Assembly (NCBI GenBank): GCA_963556145.1
Contig: OY744468.1
Coordinates: 3,410,001-3,474,000 of the forward strand
DNA length: 64,000 bases
From: Hygrocybe punicea
Lineage: Eukaryota > Basidiomycota > Agaricomycetes > Agaricales > Hygrophoraceae
Reading direction: 5' to 3'
Of the stretch, positions 1 to 11,169 are shown in pieces. Under the pieces are notes generated by a model. It had not been told where the DNA came from and did no database searches. It saw only the letters and a program-made list of their open reading frames with translations. Both the position numbers and the translations under genes were made by a program. The stretch's first letter is position 1, and every line of letters starts with the position of its first letter.

Positions 1-1709
1 GCAAAGCCTGGAGTGATATTTACCGTTCCTTGACGGAAGCGAAAAAACAAGAATTTGAAGCTCTTGCAGAGGCCTGGAACCAGCAAGGTCCACCCCTGGA
101 AGTCAAAAGATGGTACTAATCATCTTCTTTAGCCTGCATGATGCTAATCTTGTACCTTATCCAGCCGAGCAGCAAAAGATTTTGGTAAGACAGTGATGAA
201 GTTTATGAAGGACATAGATGAGCAGATGGGAGTGAAAATATTTATGTTGGTTGGATATAAAGACGAAGATGGGACTGTGACCAAAGGAAAGTGTGTTGAT
301 TCCTGCTTGGTGTCAATCACGTACTTATCTTTACTTCCTGTGAGGTTTGAGACACCGGCCCCAGTACACAAGAAGTTCATCGGCCTCTTCAAAAATAACA
401 GGGATGACATTTGGACCAAATGGGATGAACATTTGGGTTCCCTTTTTAATCATGATGGTACGATCAGCCATTGTTCCATATGTCCTATGTAATGTGTTCC
501 AGAGGAATCCAATGGAGTGGAGACCGACAGTGAAGACAACGATGGCGGTCCAATGACCAGATACGACAAAAGCCTACCATTCAAGCTTGAGATCGATGAG
601 GATGATTTTCCTATGGTACCCAATGTTACAAATATGTCATTGGTCGACATAAGAAACATGTTTAGATCACTGGTCACCATGTCCTATTGTACGTACTTCG
701 CCGTTGGCCAAGCTTACTGTACTCATATTCATATGAAGGTCGGATGTGCAACAACAGCATTGTCGCTGTTCCATGGGGCAAAATTGGACAAAATCGAAAC
801 CAATACATGGAGGACATCTACTTTCCCCCTCAGGTAGAACTAAAGGAACTGTGGAAAATGAAACTCGATGAACTTCGGATGGTCCACCAATTTTGGCTGC
901 AACAGCAGAAACTTGGTGAAAAACCCTTCCGATTTAAAACCGTCCTGAAGACTGACCAGAGAGCACCAAATGCATTCATGCAAAAAAAGAAGAAGTTTCA
1001 TGCTGCTGCCACTTTGGCCAGGACCGATCGTTCGGCGCCGTCAAACTCCAGTAGGGAAACCACATCTATCCCAGCAGAATCAAGTGCTATGGGAGCCCAT
1101 AGATCCAATTCAAATGTTCCACCATTAAAAAAAGTCCACCCCAAGAAGAAAACGCAAAATGCTGCCAATTCCAGCAAGGGCAAGCAAAAAGCAGTCAGTA
1201 GCGAAGAGGGTGACGATAGTTGGAGTGACGAGAGTGCAAGTAGTGGTAGCCTTGATGGGCATGGTGGTGACAGCGAGATGGATGACAATACATTGACGTT
1301 AAAGCTGCTGTGGACGAAAAAGAAAATGGAGAGACAAGTGAAGCAAAAGGAGCAAGCAGAACGGTTACTGGCACAGGAACGAGAGGTGACAACAGAGTTA
1401 CAAGAAGTACAAGAGCGGGAGAGGCGAGAGGCCCAGAAGAGGGAGGCACGAAAGGCCCAGGAGGAGGCCAGGAAGAAACAGGTACGAGAAGCTCAGGAGA
1501 GGGAGACAAGAGAGGCATGGGAGAGGCAGGAAAGGGAGGCATGAGAGGCTCAGGGGAGGGAGGCACGAGAGGCCTGGGCGAGGGAGGAAAGGGAGGCACG
1601 AGAAGTGCGGGACAGGGAGGAAAAGGAAACATGGGACAGGGATGTTCAACAACAACAACGCCCAGGGAAGTTGGACAGCTCAAGAAATGCTGGTAAAAAT
1701 GCTAGGTAA
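1..1709 (+). pseudogene. Charged coiled-coil protein with HMG-box-like N-terminal part, 5' truncated by window
   Basis: The gene enters from the left edge. Exons joined in frame by GT-AG introns are about 3-112, 165-457, 503-688 and 739-1709 (introns 113-164, 458-502, 689-738). A further 54-nt in-frame intron at 289-342 is possible. The first exon reads KAWSDIYRSLTEAKKQ... with a pattern of Trp, Leu, Glu and Lys like the end of an HMG-box helix, followed by a globular part and then a Lys/Ser-rich linker. From about nt 1310 the protein is a long Arg/Glu/Gln coiled coil (units such as REAQEREAR). An in-frame TGA at 1542-1544 sits in GCATGAGAG, where a sister repeat unit in the same gene has GCACGAGAG, so it is most simply a CGA-to-TGA change. 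Reading continues in frame to TAA at 1707-1709. I do not recognise a specific function. DNA binding is only an inference from the HMG-like start. Confidence 0.6.
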
Positions 1710-2100
1710 AGCTGTCCTGTTTCAAAGGTGGGGATGCTGCTCACAATTTACATGACCAACAGCGGTCAACCTTTGCGACAATCTACATGTTGCAAATAAG
1801 CTTCATGTATTGAAACAAATAACAAATATATATATAGTATTATGTGTCAAAACATCCCAAAGTGACATGTCACATATGCCACAGCCCCCAACGTGACATA
1901 ACAACTTGAGACTCTACCCATATCTATTAATAGTTCGGTGCTTATGAAGAATACATTCAACATTTGGCAGAGAAGGCAGATGAGGCATTGTGATGTCAGG
2001 AATATACATGAGTAGGAAGCAGTAGGAAGATCCTCCCAGCTATTTACAACGGCATTTCACGTCTGTGGGAGGTATTGGTAAATCTGTGTGAATGATGATA
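1710..2100. other. Intergenic space between convergent genes
   Basis: AT-rich sequence between the 3' ends of the plus-strand coiled-coil gene and the minus-strand JmjC gene. It contains a short TATATATA tract near 1829. I see no ORF, RNA gene or repeat structure that I can support. Confidence 0.5.
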
Positions 2101-2500
2101 TCAGTGTATATACATGCTGATGAGGCAATTTATCGTACCTGAGTCTTCCCTCCAATGACATTTCACAGGGGGTGTGGGGGGATGGGGTGATCCAACGAAA
2201 TCACTATACACTGCTTCACTGCCAGATGAGATGTCCATTTGATCATCATCCTCTCCCTCCTCACTGTCCACACTCTGGTCGTTTGACTTCCCCACCTTCT
2301 CAGTTGGTTCCTCCTCCTCTTCATCCTCCTCCTGCGCCCCATCCCCATCCGCCTCATCCTCCTCCTCCTGCACCTCCCCCTCCTCCTCCTCCTCCTCCTC
2401 CTCCTCCTCCTCTCCCCTTCTTCTCCTGCTGCTTCCCCTCGTCACTGTCCACATCTTCCTCATTTGACATATCCAGCGGCCCGATCAGACTGTCCTCATA
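2101..2500 (-). repeat. GAG/GGA microsatellite and acidic repeat coding tail beyond the JmjC gene stop
   Basis: On the minus strand the JmjC gene meets TAG at 2501-2503, but coding-like sequence continues past it. A trinucleotide tract at about 2370-2430 (CTC/CCT repeats on the plus strand) changes the reading frame, and afterwards another acidic unit with the VGKSND signature appears. This suggests that the protein once extended to about 2100 and was cut by a stop plus microsatellite slippage. The tract also produces long artefactual Pro-rich and Glu-rich open frames on both strands. Confidence 0.5.
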
Positions 2501-2506
2501 CTACCA

Positions 2507-2800
2507 AGCTCTGTCATTTGAATTTCCTACCTGCTCAGGTGGATCCTCCTCATCCTCCTCATCCTCCTCATCCAGGCCAGCCACGTCCATTTCTTCTCCC
2601 GCATCTTCCCCAGCCACGTCGGCTGAATTTCCCACCATTACGGGTGGATCCTCTTCCCTCTCAGCGTCGACAGCCATGTCGTTTGAACATCCAACCGTTG
2701 GAGGTGGATCCTGGTTCTCCTTGATCGCCACATCCTCCACACCTGCATCCACTGAATTTCCCACCTTCCTAAATGGATCATCCGCCTCTTCCTCTTCCAT
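2507..2800 (-). repeat. Protein tandem repeat (DPP-x-VGNS-x-D units)
   Basis: Four imperfect units are readable on the minus strand: FRKVGNSVDAG, PPPTVGCSNDMAVD, PPVMVGNSADVAG and PPEQVGNSNDRAW, separated by acidic spacers of varying length. A fifth (EKVGKSNDQSVD) lies past the stop in another frame. The units form the acidic, probably disordered C-terminal tail of the JmjC-like protein. Confidence 0.6.
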
Positions 2801-3835
2801 CGGTGCCCTTCCCTTTGTCGTGCTCATTGTCTTTCCCCTTGTCCCATGTATCCATGTTATCCTGTACCTCACCTTCACCAGTAGTTGCATTGACTAGCAG
2901 AATTGGATGAGGTGGAAAATCTAAGCATTCAACAAGAATGGGACTGATGGGTTCTACTGGATGGGTCTGAATGTGTATTTTTGGGCCAGTCCAGAAGAAT
3001 TCCGATGGTGGGGTCTGAAGAAGCTCATTCAGCTTTGGCACCAAATCTGGCCAATTGTTTTGAAAATGTCGGCAGACCGCTGACTTGACGGCTTTTGCTG
3101 TGCAATGTGCTGGTGCCATCACAACCCCATCCTTGTCCCATTTATTCCTAACAATCGCAGCAGATAGTTCCAAAAGACTTCGTTGGAAAATGTAAGAGGG
3201 GCTGATCCAGTGGTCTTCCATGAAGACAACAAAATGTTCCGCAAACCAGATTTGGAAATGTCTATATCTGCATTGTGCGATATTCTGTTCCTCATGAATT
3301 TCAGCCGATATGGTATGGTTGTAGGACGTCCTGTTGATGATATCAGCAAGCTTGATCAGGTTTCCCACAATCACAAGGTCGAGGAAGCTGTCTTCGGTTT
3401 CGATCTTAGGCATATGAGACTTGGTGAAGACAGTAGCTGTGCAGTGAGCATTTTAATCTTCCAGAGTTTGTAAACATTGACCAAAGTAGCTCACATGATG
3501 ATTCGTGGTTGCCCGTGAAGTACTCAATCCACATGATGAGAAGTTGGCGGAGAAATGTACGTGTCACATTATGCTCCATGTTTGTGATGGTATGACTCAT
3601 CACGAAAGTATGGATAATCCCATAACAGGTATCCCATATAGTTGACATCGCATAGAGATGACGCCCATTGACAATGGAGTGCTCTACACCGAGGACATAA
3701 TGCGGGGTGCACGGCCTCATGTAACTGTGTGTTTCAGCACACATCTCAGTGGTCACAGATATATTCCCACTTACAGCACAGAACCCTTGGTGAGCAGTAA
3801 TCCTTCTACTTCCCACAAGCCTTTCCCACTATGTT

Positions 3836-4925
3836 TAGGCAATGACACGGGTATACCCGTGGGTGTCCCGAGGCCAACCCGTACCTGGACCCGCTCCAAC
3901 CCGTACCTGTCTACCCACGGGTCTTTTTTCAGCGGGTAGATGGCGGGTAGCGGGGCAGGTCGGGTACGGGTATTGACCCACACAGGAAACCCGGCGGGTT
4001 CCAGCCCACATCTACCTCGCGTCGCTGACACGCACGTCAATTGACGTGGCACTGTGCAAACGCGAGGAGTGGGGGGGCTGGGAACCACGTGACGGGTTGG
4101 GTTCTCGTGGGCGAGAGATCCTCCCCCATCGTATCTGTCTCCTCATTCCCCGCACCATCTCCCATTCTCCCCTCCCTCTCATCCTCCTCCGTCGTCGCGT
4201 ACGCGTCAGCTCGCGTTTTGACGCCGTTTAGCCTTGGCGTTCGCAGTTGCGGTGTCTGGATGGCGGCATCATGATTGTGGGCACGTGTGGGCATGTACTT
4301 GGGGGGGGAACGGGGTCTGGGGTGCATTTGGGCACGTTCTGTTGCACGGGCACGGGCTTTGGGGCCTGTGTGGGCGTCAAATGGTCGGGTGTTGTGAGAC
4401 CATGGTCTGGGACGCGTTTGAACGTGTTTTCTTGCACGGGCACAGGGTTTGGGGCTGGGGTGGGACTTGAGACGCATTTGGACACGTTTTGCAGCAGGGA
4501 CGGTGTGTTTGGGGCTGACGTGGGCACGTGATGTGTCTCCCATTGGGTTTTGGGCACGGGGGTTTGCGTTGGGGCACTATTTGATGACGGGGTGTCGTGC
4601 AACGCGGTTGCTGTTGCTTCTTGCAGTGGGCGTGTAGGGACACGGTTTCGCGCGAGGATGGGGCCATTTGGCAGGCGGTTGGTGTTGTGTTGCCACGGAA
4701 GTGGTGGCTATCGGCTTCGTCTGTGTTGTCGCGGATGCGTGCGTGCGTGGGGCAGCCTGTGGGGGCGTGGATGCATTGCTGGGTCTCGTTGTTGACGCCG
4801 GTATTTGTCGTGAAGCTGTGTGGCTCTGTTTGGGCCGGTACCTGCGGGTATACCAAGACCCACGGTCACGGGTACGGGTTTTGCCCGGGTCCAAAAAAGG
4901 TAACCCGTACCCGTGTTATTGCCTA
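3836..4925. mobile_element. Non-autonomous hAT-like element 1 (1,090 bp)
   Basis: The element is flanked by perfect 8-bp direct repeats ACTATGTT at 3828-3835 and 4926-4933. Its ends are inverted repeats: TAGGCAATGACACGGGTA at the left, and TAGGCAATAACACGGGTA when the right end is read inward. The subterminal zones are packed with variants of the word ACCCGTACC in both orientations. Inside is a palindromic module around GTCAATTGAC (4036-4045) with CTCGCG arms, then a long GTTTGGGC/GGCACG-rich stretch with meaningless open frames. The 8-bp TSD with TAG...CTA ends is typical of hAT superfamily MITEs. There is no transposase gene. It is inserted in the JmjC-like gene. Confidence 0.9.
4014..4067. 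repeat. Palindromic module with GTCAATTGAC core
   Basis: ACCTCGCG at 4014-4021 and CGCGAGG at 4061-4067 lie almost symmetrically about the core GTCAATTGAC at 4036-4045. The same arrangement recurs in three other hAT-like elements in this window (near 11308-11350, 35955-36013 with 36100-36160, and 60390-60740). Confidence 0.7.
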
Positions 4926-7900
4926 ACTATGTTTTCTTGGCTCCCACTCCTGAGGATAGGCCTTGTTAGTGGCAAGATTGCCAGCCTTGCGATCCCATTC
5001 AGCATCCCTTCAAGGCCTCATGAGGACCCAGTACTTTGCGCCAGTCCTGACAATAACCACCATGCCAAAGCCATCATCATCTACATGTGTCCAAGAAATG
5101 GCACGAGCTGTCGCCGCCGTTCCCCAAGCCAAATCGTCGTTTAAAGGCTGCTTGTGGATAAACCCCGGTCGGCCCCAGGTTTCGTGCCAAGCAACCTCAG
5201 ATGATGACAGAGACCTTTTCACGAATAGACAGGTAAATGACATGTAAATGACATGTTTGATCTTTGAAACAAGGTTGCTCACCGAAATTTTGGAGGTGGG
5301 TCCAACACCATATGACCCATGGGAAGGTCAAGGAAATTGAAAACCCTTTCATTGTCAGGGTCAAGCGCAACCTGATATGATGTTTCCAATGTGCCAGGTT
5401 TGTTCATATTCTTGATGTTAGGCACCAATCGCAATTCAGCAACTAACAAAGGCACTTTAGTCGCTATGCCCAGACATCACTCCAGAAACGGACCTTGCAC
5501 TGAATGAATGGACGACAAAGACCCCAATGTCTCCAAACCTTCCCTATCAAACTCCACTGTTTCTACAGGGGAATTGAGCATGAGGATGGGATGATGACGA
5601 AAGATTCCTTGAAATGTTGCAGCATCCATCGACTTGAAGATGTTCCATTCCACCACAAACACACATGACGCATGAGGATCATACATTTTTTCTCTTGCAC
5701 TAGGCAGCCGATGTGGAGGAACCTCATCAATGTAACTGGATCGGATCATTTCATATGTTTCCCGCAACAATGCATGTTCCACTTTTGCCTGTATCGTGCT
5801 TACCAGTTAACAATCAAACGGTACAAAATCAGACATCAACATACAACGACAGATGGTGAATGGTGCACATGCTCAACGGGTTCGTGTACAGCATCACCAT
5901 CATACATCATGAGATGAACACCCTCTGATGCTTGCTTTATGAATCATCAGTGGGGTGGCACGTCATCGAACAACAAAAGACACACAATGGGTGCTGGACG
6001 GCTGAGCAAATCAGGTTCCCCATAATCCTATCAAAATATTCATTCATGACAAATGAGATGGTCTTGAATCACTTACATCTCCGGTAAGGTCGATGATCAC
6101 GTTCACTTTCTCTGATGCTTTCTTATAGTCATCGTTGTCGTTGTCGTTGTCATCTTCATCCTTGGGATCATCACATTTCTTGGACTTGGGATAACTTCTT
6201 GTCGACCAGCGAGTGGATCTTTTCTTCCTCCGATATGACCTCCCCAGTGTGACCACAACTTTCTCTTCCTTCTGGACTTTCTCTGCCTTCTGCTTCTCCT
6301 TGCCTTTCGAAGAGTCCCCGACCTTGTCCAACATTTTGGCCTGGCTTCGGGTCAACATAGAGCTCTGTCCACATGAAGGAAGCTCCTTCAATGGTCCACC
6401 CCTCTTCTTCTTGTTAATTTTCAATTGAAGTGGTTCATCATCGCTGGAAAGAGGGTTGCCTGATGCAGGCTTGTCATTCTCGGCACTTTTTCCCTGTGGG
6501 CCTTTTTGTGCCTTAGGGTTTACTGGAACATTCAAGTTTTGTTTCGGTGCGACCGTAAGCTGACTAGCAGAGTTGGTCAGGTCCTCCACTTCCTTATCTT
6601 GCAACATCTGTTGTCAGTCCCAGTGATAAATGTAGAGACGGGCAGCATATCTTACTGTCAAAACAAAACCAACTAAAGTCCTGTTCTGTTCCCTGGACGC
6701 TGTCCTCCAACAAATTGTATTCTTGGAGGAATACATTCAGCTCCTGCATCGCCGAAGATCCTAAACATAATGGCCCTCCAAAGTGCCCTCTCCGTTTGAG
6801 CAAGGAATGGAGGCCTTTCATTCCCCAAGGCAAACGTGATCTTTTCCTTATGTCAACTACATCCAAGCTGGCACAAATAATGGACTCACTGCCATGAGAG
6901 ATGGCCGTGCATGAGCTTCATGATTGAAATGTCATGGGAGAAGAGTAATTATGGGCAACAGTGTGAGGCTTAGGTGGAATAGATTTCTCATCTGATCATA
7001 CATTAAACCTCCGAAAGACTTGGTGGTGAGGGAATTGACAAATGAGTCTTGCAACAGTAGATCAACACTCTTGGCCGTCCTGAAACCATGTGGATCATTT
7101 ATTTGCAGCAGGTGTAATGTGATTGTAACGCAATCCCAACCTCTGTAGCTTCTCCACCCATGATGTGAAGTCGCAGTCTACATATGAGTTGCCCTGTTTT
7201 TGTACAAAGTCTGACACACATAGAACATAGAACATATGTCACATACCTGGCCAAACCAAGTGAATGAGAATGCCAGAAGCTCTAGATTGAGGAGGATCTG
7301 GTTGACATCGGAGGATTTGAGGTTGACAGATGCACGGTAAAGGATCCGGAGGCTCATTTCTACTTCTTTTTGGGCTGGTGTCAAGTGTGCTGGGAGAGCG
7401 ACTGCAAAGATTGGGATGGTGTCCATACTGGACACCAATTTCTGCGGCACTGCCATGGCTGAAACACACACAACTTCTTGATCTTGTTGCGTGATTAATA
7501 GACTTTTGCATGTCATATGAAGCTTCGTGATCGGCTTACTCCAGTCTCTGAGAAATTTGTAGAGCTTCGAGACGGTGTGCAAACGTCACCTCAAAATGCC
7601 TTCTCAAATGTGAATGGTCAACTCACTTTGGTCAACTTCTCGCTCATCTGTGGTTTCGCTGATCTCTGAATTACTTTGAAACTTGGATGACGAGGCAGCC
7701 CAACAGTGTCCATGAGCTTATCTAGCAGGGTATAGTGAAGGATTGAGTGAGCTGCTACGAGGAGGTCATTCCGGTACACAGTAGTCCACCTTGCCACATC
7801 ACGCATCGCAGAGCCATCAGCAGAGAGGTATTCTTGGATGATTTGGCCTTTACGTGAGATTTCACCTGTGGGATTCACATAATCCAATTGCTTTGCCAGG

Positions 7901-8088
7901 GCCTAGCAGACATCTCGACTGTCAATGTTACAAGGTGAGAGATTTGATGCACCATCACAGCCAAGGTGGACGGTGTGTTTCCTAGAGCAGACTAGTGGGG
8001 TGTGGGCCATTGCTTCGCATGGCAGGTTACTTGTCCCACCCTCCAAATTTACATAAGGATTCTTATTTTCTGTGACTTGACATTCCAA

Positions 8089-8851
8089 TACACTCTTACA
8101 GTGTATTCAGAAAAACATGGCTATCACAAACATTTTTATTATGAAGGTCTCACCAGTCATCACCAACATGCAGTATAGTGGTTTTAATGTGGTGTCCTGA
8201 ATTCGTATAAAAAGGCAAACAGACAACTGCAGCAAGGATAAGAATGAGGAATGAAGAGACAATAAACACTAATTCAAGGTCAGACTGAGCAGTCCAGTGA
8301 GGACAGCTCTACCTAGAGAAGATTTATAAAGAGAAGAAATGGTAAAGGGAGACACAGTACAAATTCTGGAGCACAAATGAAGCAGTGTCAAGCTGGGTCT
8401 TTTGTTCTCTCCAAGCCATCAGTAATTTCAAGCTTTTCTGGTTGATGTTGTGCATTTGAGCGGTCGATAGTGGTCAACTCCAAAAAAAAAATGACTTTGA
8501 AGGAGTAGGCAAGCAGAGTAGTGGAGATGGTGAAAGATAAGGAGGTCATAGTCCCACATCACATGTCACAGAAACAAAACTCACTCCCCAAAGAGGAGTC
8601 AATATAACAGAATATCATCAGCAATAAAGTAAGATGCAATGTAAGAGCTGCTAGTATATATACATCTAGAGCAGAAGGATTAGCTGAACATGACAAGGTG
8701 CAACACACACTTTCTCAGAGCCAAGACATGCATTCTTTACTTGTGAGATGGGGAAAGACAGTGTTAAGGTTGTCTGTGAAATAAAATTCTCAGAATTTCA
8801 AGACTACAACATATATATAGTATGTTAGCTGATGCAATTTGAAATTGCACA
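8089..8851. other. No supported gene
   Basis: This lies upstream of the JmjC-like gene start. It includes GTATAAAAAGG near 8208, which could be a TATA-type promoter but faces away from that gene. No protein pattern or repeat was recognised. Confidence 0.4.
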
Positions 8852-10316
8852 ACTTGTTTAGTGGGCCAGTGCTGTGCATGGTATGAATAAGTTCTTTTTT
8901 CTGTGTTTTTGCACAAAACATATAAATAATCCTAAAATCCTTGGAATTTATATTTGTATAGTTTTTACCAGTAAAAATAACAGATTTCACTTGAAATATA
9001 TAATTATCAATGAAGACAATATATGTATGTGACGATACCATATTGAATTATATGTTTTAAATGACCATATCAGCATATCATCTGATTTTAGCCTATTTTT
9101 GCTTATTGGCTGATATTGCCCTAAACAGAGCCCAGAGGGAATGGGGAAAAGCAGGAGTAGTAGAAACACAATACAGTAGAATAACATAATATGCACTAGC
9201 AGATGATGTATCATAAACATTGCATTAGATTTCAGAGATATATTTGGAAATTGATTATATAATATTTAATTTCTATGCAATAATAAAATACAAATAAATA
9301 TACTGGTCCAAAATTGGAGAGCCTGAGCCTTCTGACCTCACGTTTTCAACAGAAACAGGATACAAGCGGGTGTACATGATCCAGCGGTGTGGGACGAGGT
9401 GTCCTGGTCGATGAAAAAGGGGGGTTGGTGGTGGTGGTTGGGCAAACAGCCAGAATGCAAAGTCCTGCAACCCCCCGACCGCTCATTTCCAACAGAAACA
9501 GAGTGTGGGGGTGTAGACTGATGAGGAGTGGTTGAAAATGGGCAAGCGGGTGTCCTGGTAGTTGAAAAAAGGGGGTTAGTGGTGGTTGGGCAGACAGCCA
9601 GAGCGTGAGGCCTGAAAGCCCCCAACTGCTTGTTTTCCACACTAACAAGGTGCGGGGGGTGTGGACTGGCTGTGGGTGGTCGAAAACGGTGCATGATGGA
9701 GTGTCTTGGTAGTTGAAACAGAGGGGTTAGTGGTGGTTGTGCAGACACAGATGGAATGTGAAATCCTGAGACCTCTAAACCACTCATTTTCAACAGAAAC
9801 AGAGCACCAGTGGTGTAGACTAGCCAGGGGTGGTTGAAAATGGGGCAGGCAGGGGCATCCTGATAGTTGAAAATGGGGGGTTGGGGTTTGGACACAGAGC
9901 GGCAAGGTGACAGGAGTGGGGCCTCCCACTTCTCGTTGTCAATGCAAACGGCACATCGGGGGTCTATTCGAGATGGGGGTGGTTGAAAATGGGCATGTAA
10001 GGAGGTGGTGTGGGTGTGGAATGAGTGAGGGTGGGGGGTTTGAGCAAAGGGTGGCAAGGCGACAGTTTTGTGGGCCCTGAGCTCTCATTTTGGATGTAGA
10101 GGAGATGCTGGGAGTGTAGTCGAGTTGTGGTGGTTGAAAACGGGTGGCTTGGATGATCGAGACTACTCATCATTTTTCTCAAAAAAAAGCAGTAAGATTT
10201 TCGAATTTGGCGCGATGAGTGATTTCAAAAATTAATCAATCAATTGATTAATTAATTGATTAATTAACTACGGACGATCTGCCTGGACTCATAAGAATTT
10301 AGGGAACAACTCGTAA
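8852..10316 (-). mobile_element. Helentron-like element family B, copy B1 (reverse orientation)
   Basis: Read on the minus strand, the 5' end at 10316 begins TTACGAGTTGTTCCC, followed by a TTAATTAATCAATTAATT-type AT tract. The 3' end at 8852 finishes ...CTAAACAAGT after the hairpin-forming ACCATGCACAGCACTGGC, with a degenerate inverted copy of the 5' end (AAAAAAGAACTTATT) just inside it. These are the end structures of the A elements described below, so B is a related family with different internal DNA. There are no coding ORFs. The body is taken up by ~148-bp tandem repeats. Confidence 0.7.
9340..10150. repeat. ~148-bp tandem repeats inside B1
   Basis: Units can be aligned on the recurring TTTCAACAGAAACAG box at about 9348, 9491, 9639 (degenerate), 9793, 9938 (degenerate) and 10090, giving spacings of 143-154 bp. 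Each unit also has a GTGTAGACT...GGTGGTTGAAAATGGG block, a TGTCCTGGTAGTTGAAAA block and a GGGCAGACAGCCAG block. The same unit type recurs in B2 (29480-30110). The long Pro-rich reverse-strand open frames here come from the repeats and are not genes. Confidence 0.75.
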
Positions 10317-11169
10317 CATGGAAGCCATGGAGCAGATTAATATTATATAATAGATTTACACAAGCAAACGAATTTATCCTGATCATCTAACTCTATATAC
10401 AAAGAATATTTTCAAAAGTGTGATATATTGATTGTAATCGGTGAAGTGTTTGATGCCAGCTGCTAGAAACATTTGAAATACGGCATTGTATTTAAAAGAA
10501 AAGGAACAAACCTAATGTGAGGGCGAGTTATAATGACCAGCTTCATAAGAACAGTGATTGAATCACCAGATTCCGGCAGCTTTACGATGTTCTGGGGCAT
10601 TGTTGCAGACTGCACCTGTCCTATTTGCACATCAGCAAAGCGTGATTCGGGTTTCTGATCATCCGCAAAGAAAGACACGGATGTAAATTTGGCATTGACA
10701 CATCTGGATGCTGAGTTGAAGAGATTGTTCCACATTAATTTAAACAACATGTACTGTGAGGATTTTGAATGGTAATACCAATTATAATAATAAGCCCAAA
10801 TGATGTAATAACAATGGGGGAAAATGGCTTCGAAGCAAATGTGCAAGTGGATGTAAACTCAATACTTAAGTCAGCCTTGATTTCAATATTTAATTTAGCG
10901 TTGAATTCAAACTTGATTGAAAATTCAGATTCACTATTCAATTAATTATTCAATTCAACTTTGAATGTAGTGATGACTCAATTCATGAATACAAGGGTGA
11001 CTTGAGAGTTATGTAAATTTATAATTGGAAGATGTAATGGATAACAAATAGAACATGATGGATCAACTAATTTTGAATAAGTTTTCAATGGATGGATCTT
11101 AAATACGGAAGTTTGAAACACCCAACTCTCCTGCAATGTCTTTTATTCGGTACAATATTTCAGAATTCA
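10317..11169. other. AT-rich region with a possible minus-strand coding remnant
   Basis: On the minus strand about 10740-10510 reads NAKFTSVSFFADDQKPE...KLVIITRPHIR, which looks protein-like in composition, but it has no recognised family or intact gene structure. The remainder to 11169 is AT-rich. From about 11065 it is one copy of a duplicated segment that recurs at 13412-13560. Confidence 0.35.

Larger units (their letters stand above)
2501..8088 (-). pseudogene. JmjC-like 2-oxoglutarate dioxygenase family gene, split by a hAT element
   Basis: Multi-exon minus-strand gene. The N-terminal exons (about 8088-6594) are unrecognised. 6607-6044 is a basic Lys/Ser linker. From about 5790 a globular region begins (EMIRSSYIDEVPPHR, ELRLVPNIKNMNKPG, FNFLDLPMGHMVLDPPP). 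After intron 5215-5282 comes the core ISWTHVDDDGFG...KYWVLMRP, which contains an Fe-binding HxD motif. Past the inserted element and intron 3725-3774, MRPCTPHYVLGVEHSIVNG... GRH supplies a candidate distal His. The C-terminal part (3413-2501) ends in acidic repeats with DPP..VGNSxD. An in-frame TGA at 5010-5012 (CCTTGAAGG) replaces an expected Arg codon. The hAT element at 3836-4925 interrupts the domain, and removing it with one 8-bp duplication restores the frame across RKHS|GKGLWEVEGLL. The fold is inferred from motifs. The substrate (histone, RNA or other) cannot be told. The 5' exon boundaries are not all resolved. Confidence 0.62.

Noticed and set aside
1195..1683. Long Pro/Leu-rich minus-strand open frames opposite the coiled-coil gene
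   Set aside because: They are shadows of the GAG/AGG-rich plus-strand repeats and have no independent codon structure or introns.
2172..2897. 241-codon plus-strand Pro/Ser-rich open frame
   Set aside because: It is the reverse of the acidic tail of the JmjC-like gene and of a CTC microsatellite. The minus strand carries the coherent protein repeats.
9338..10182. 239-codon and other minus-strand frames rich in Pro, His and Thr
   Set aside because: They follow the ~148-bp tandem unit of B1, and B2 has the same DNA unit without keeping a frame.
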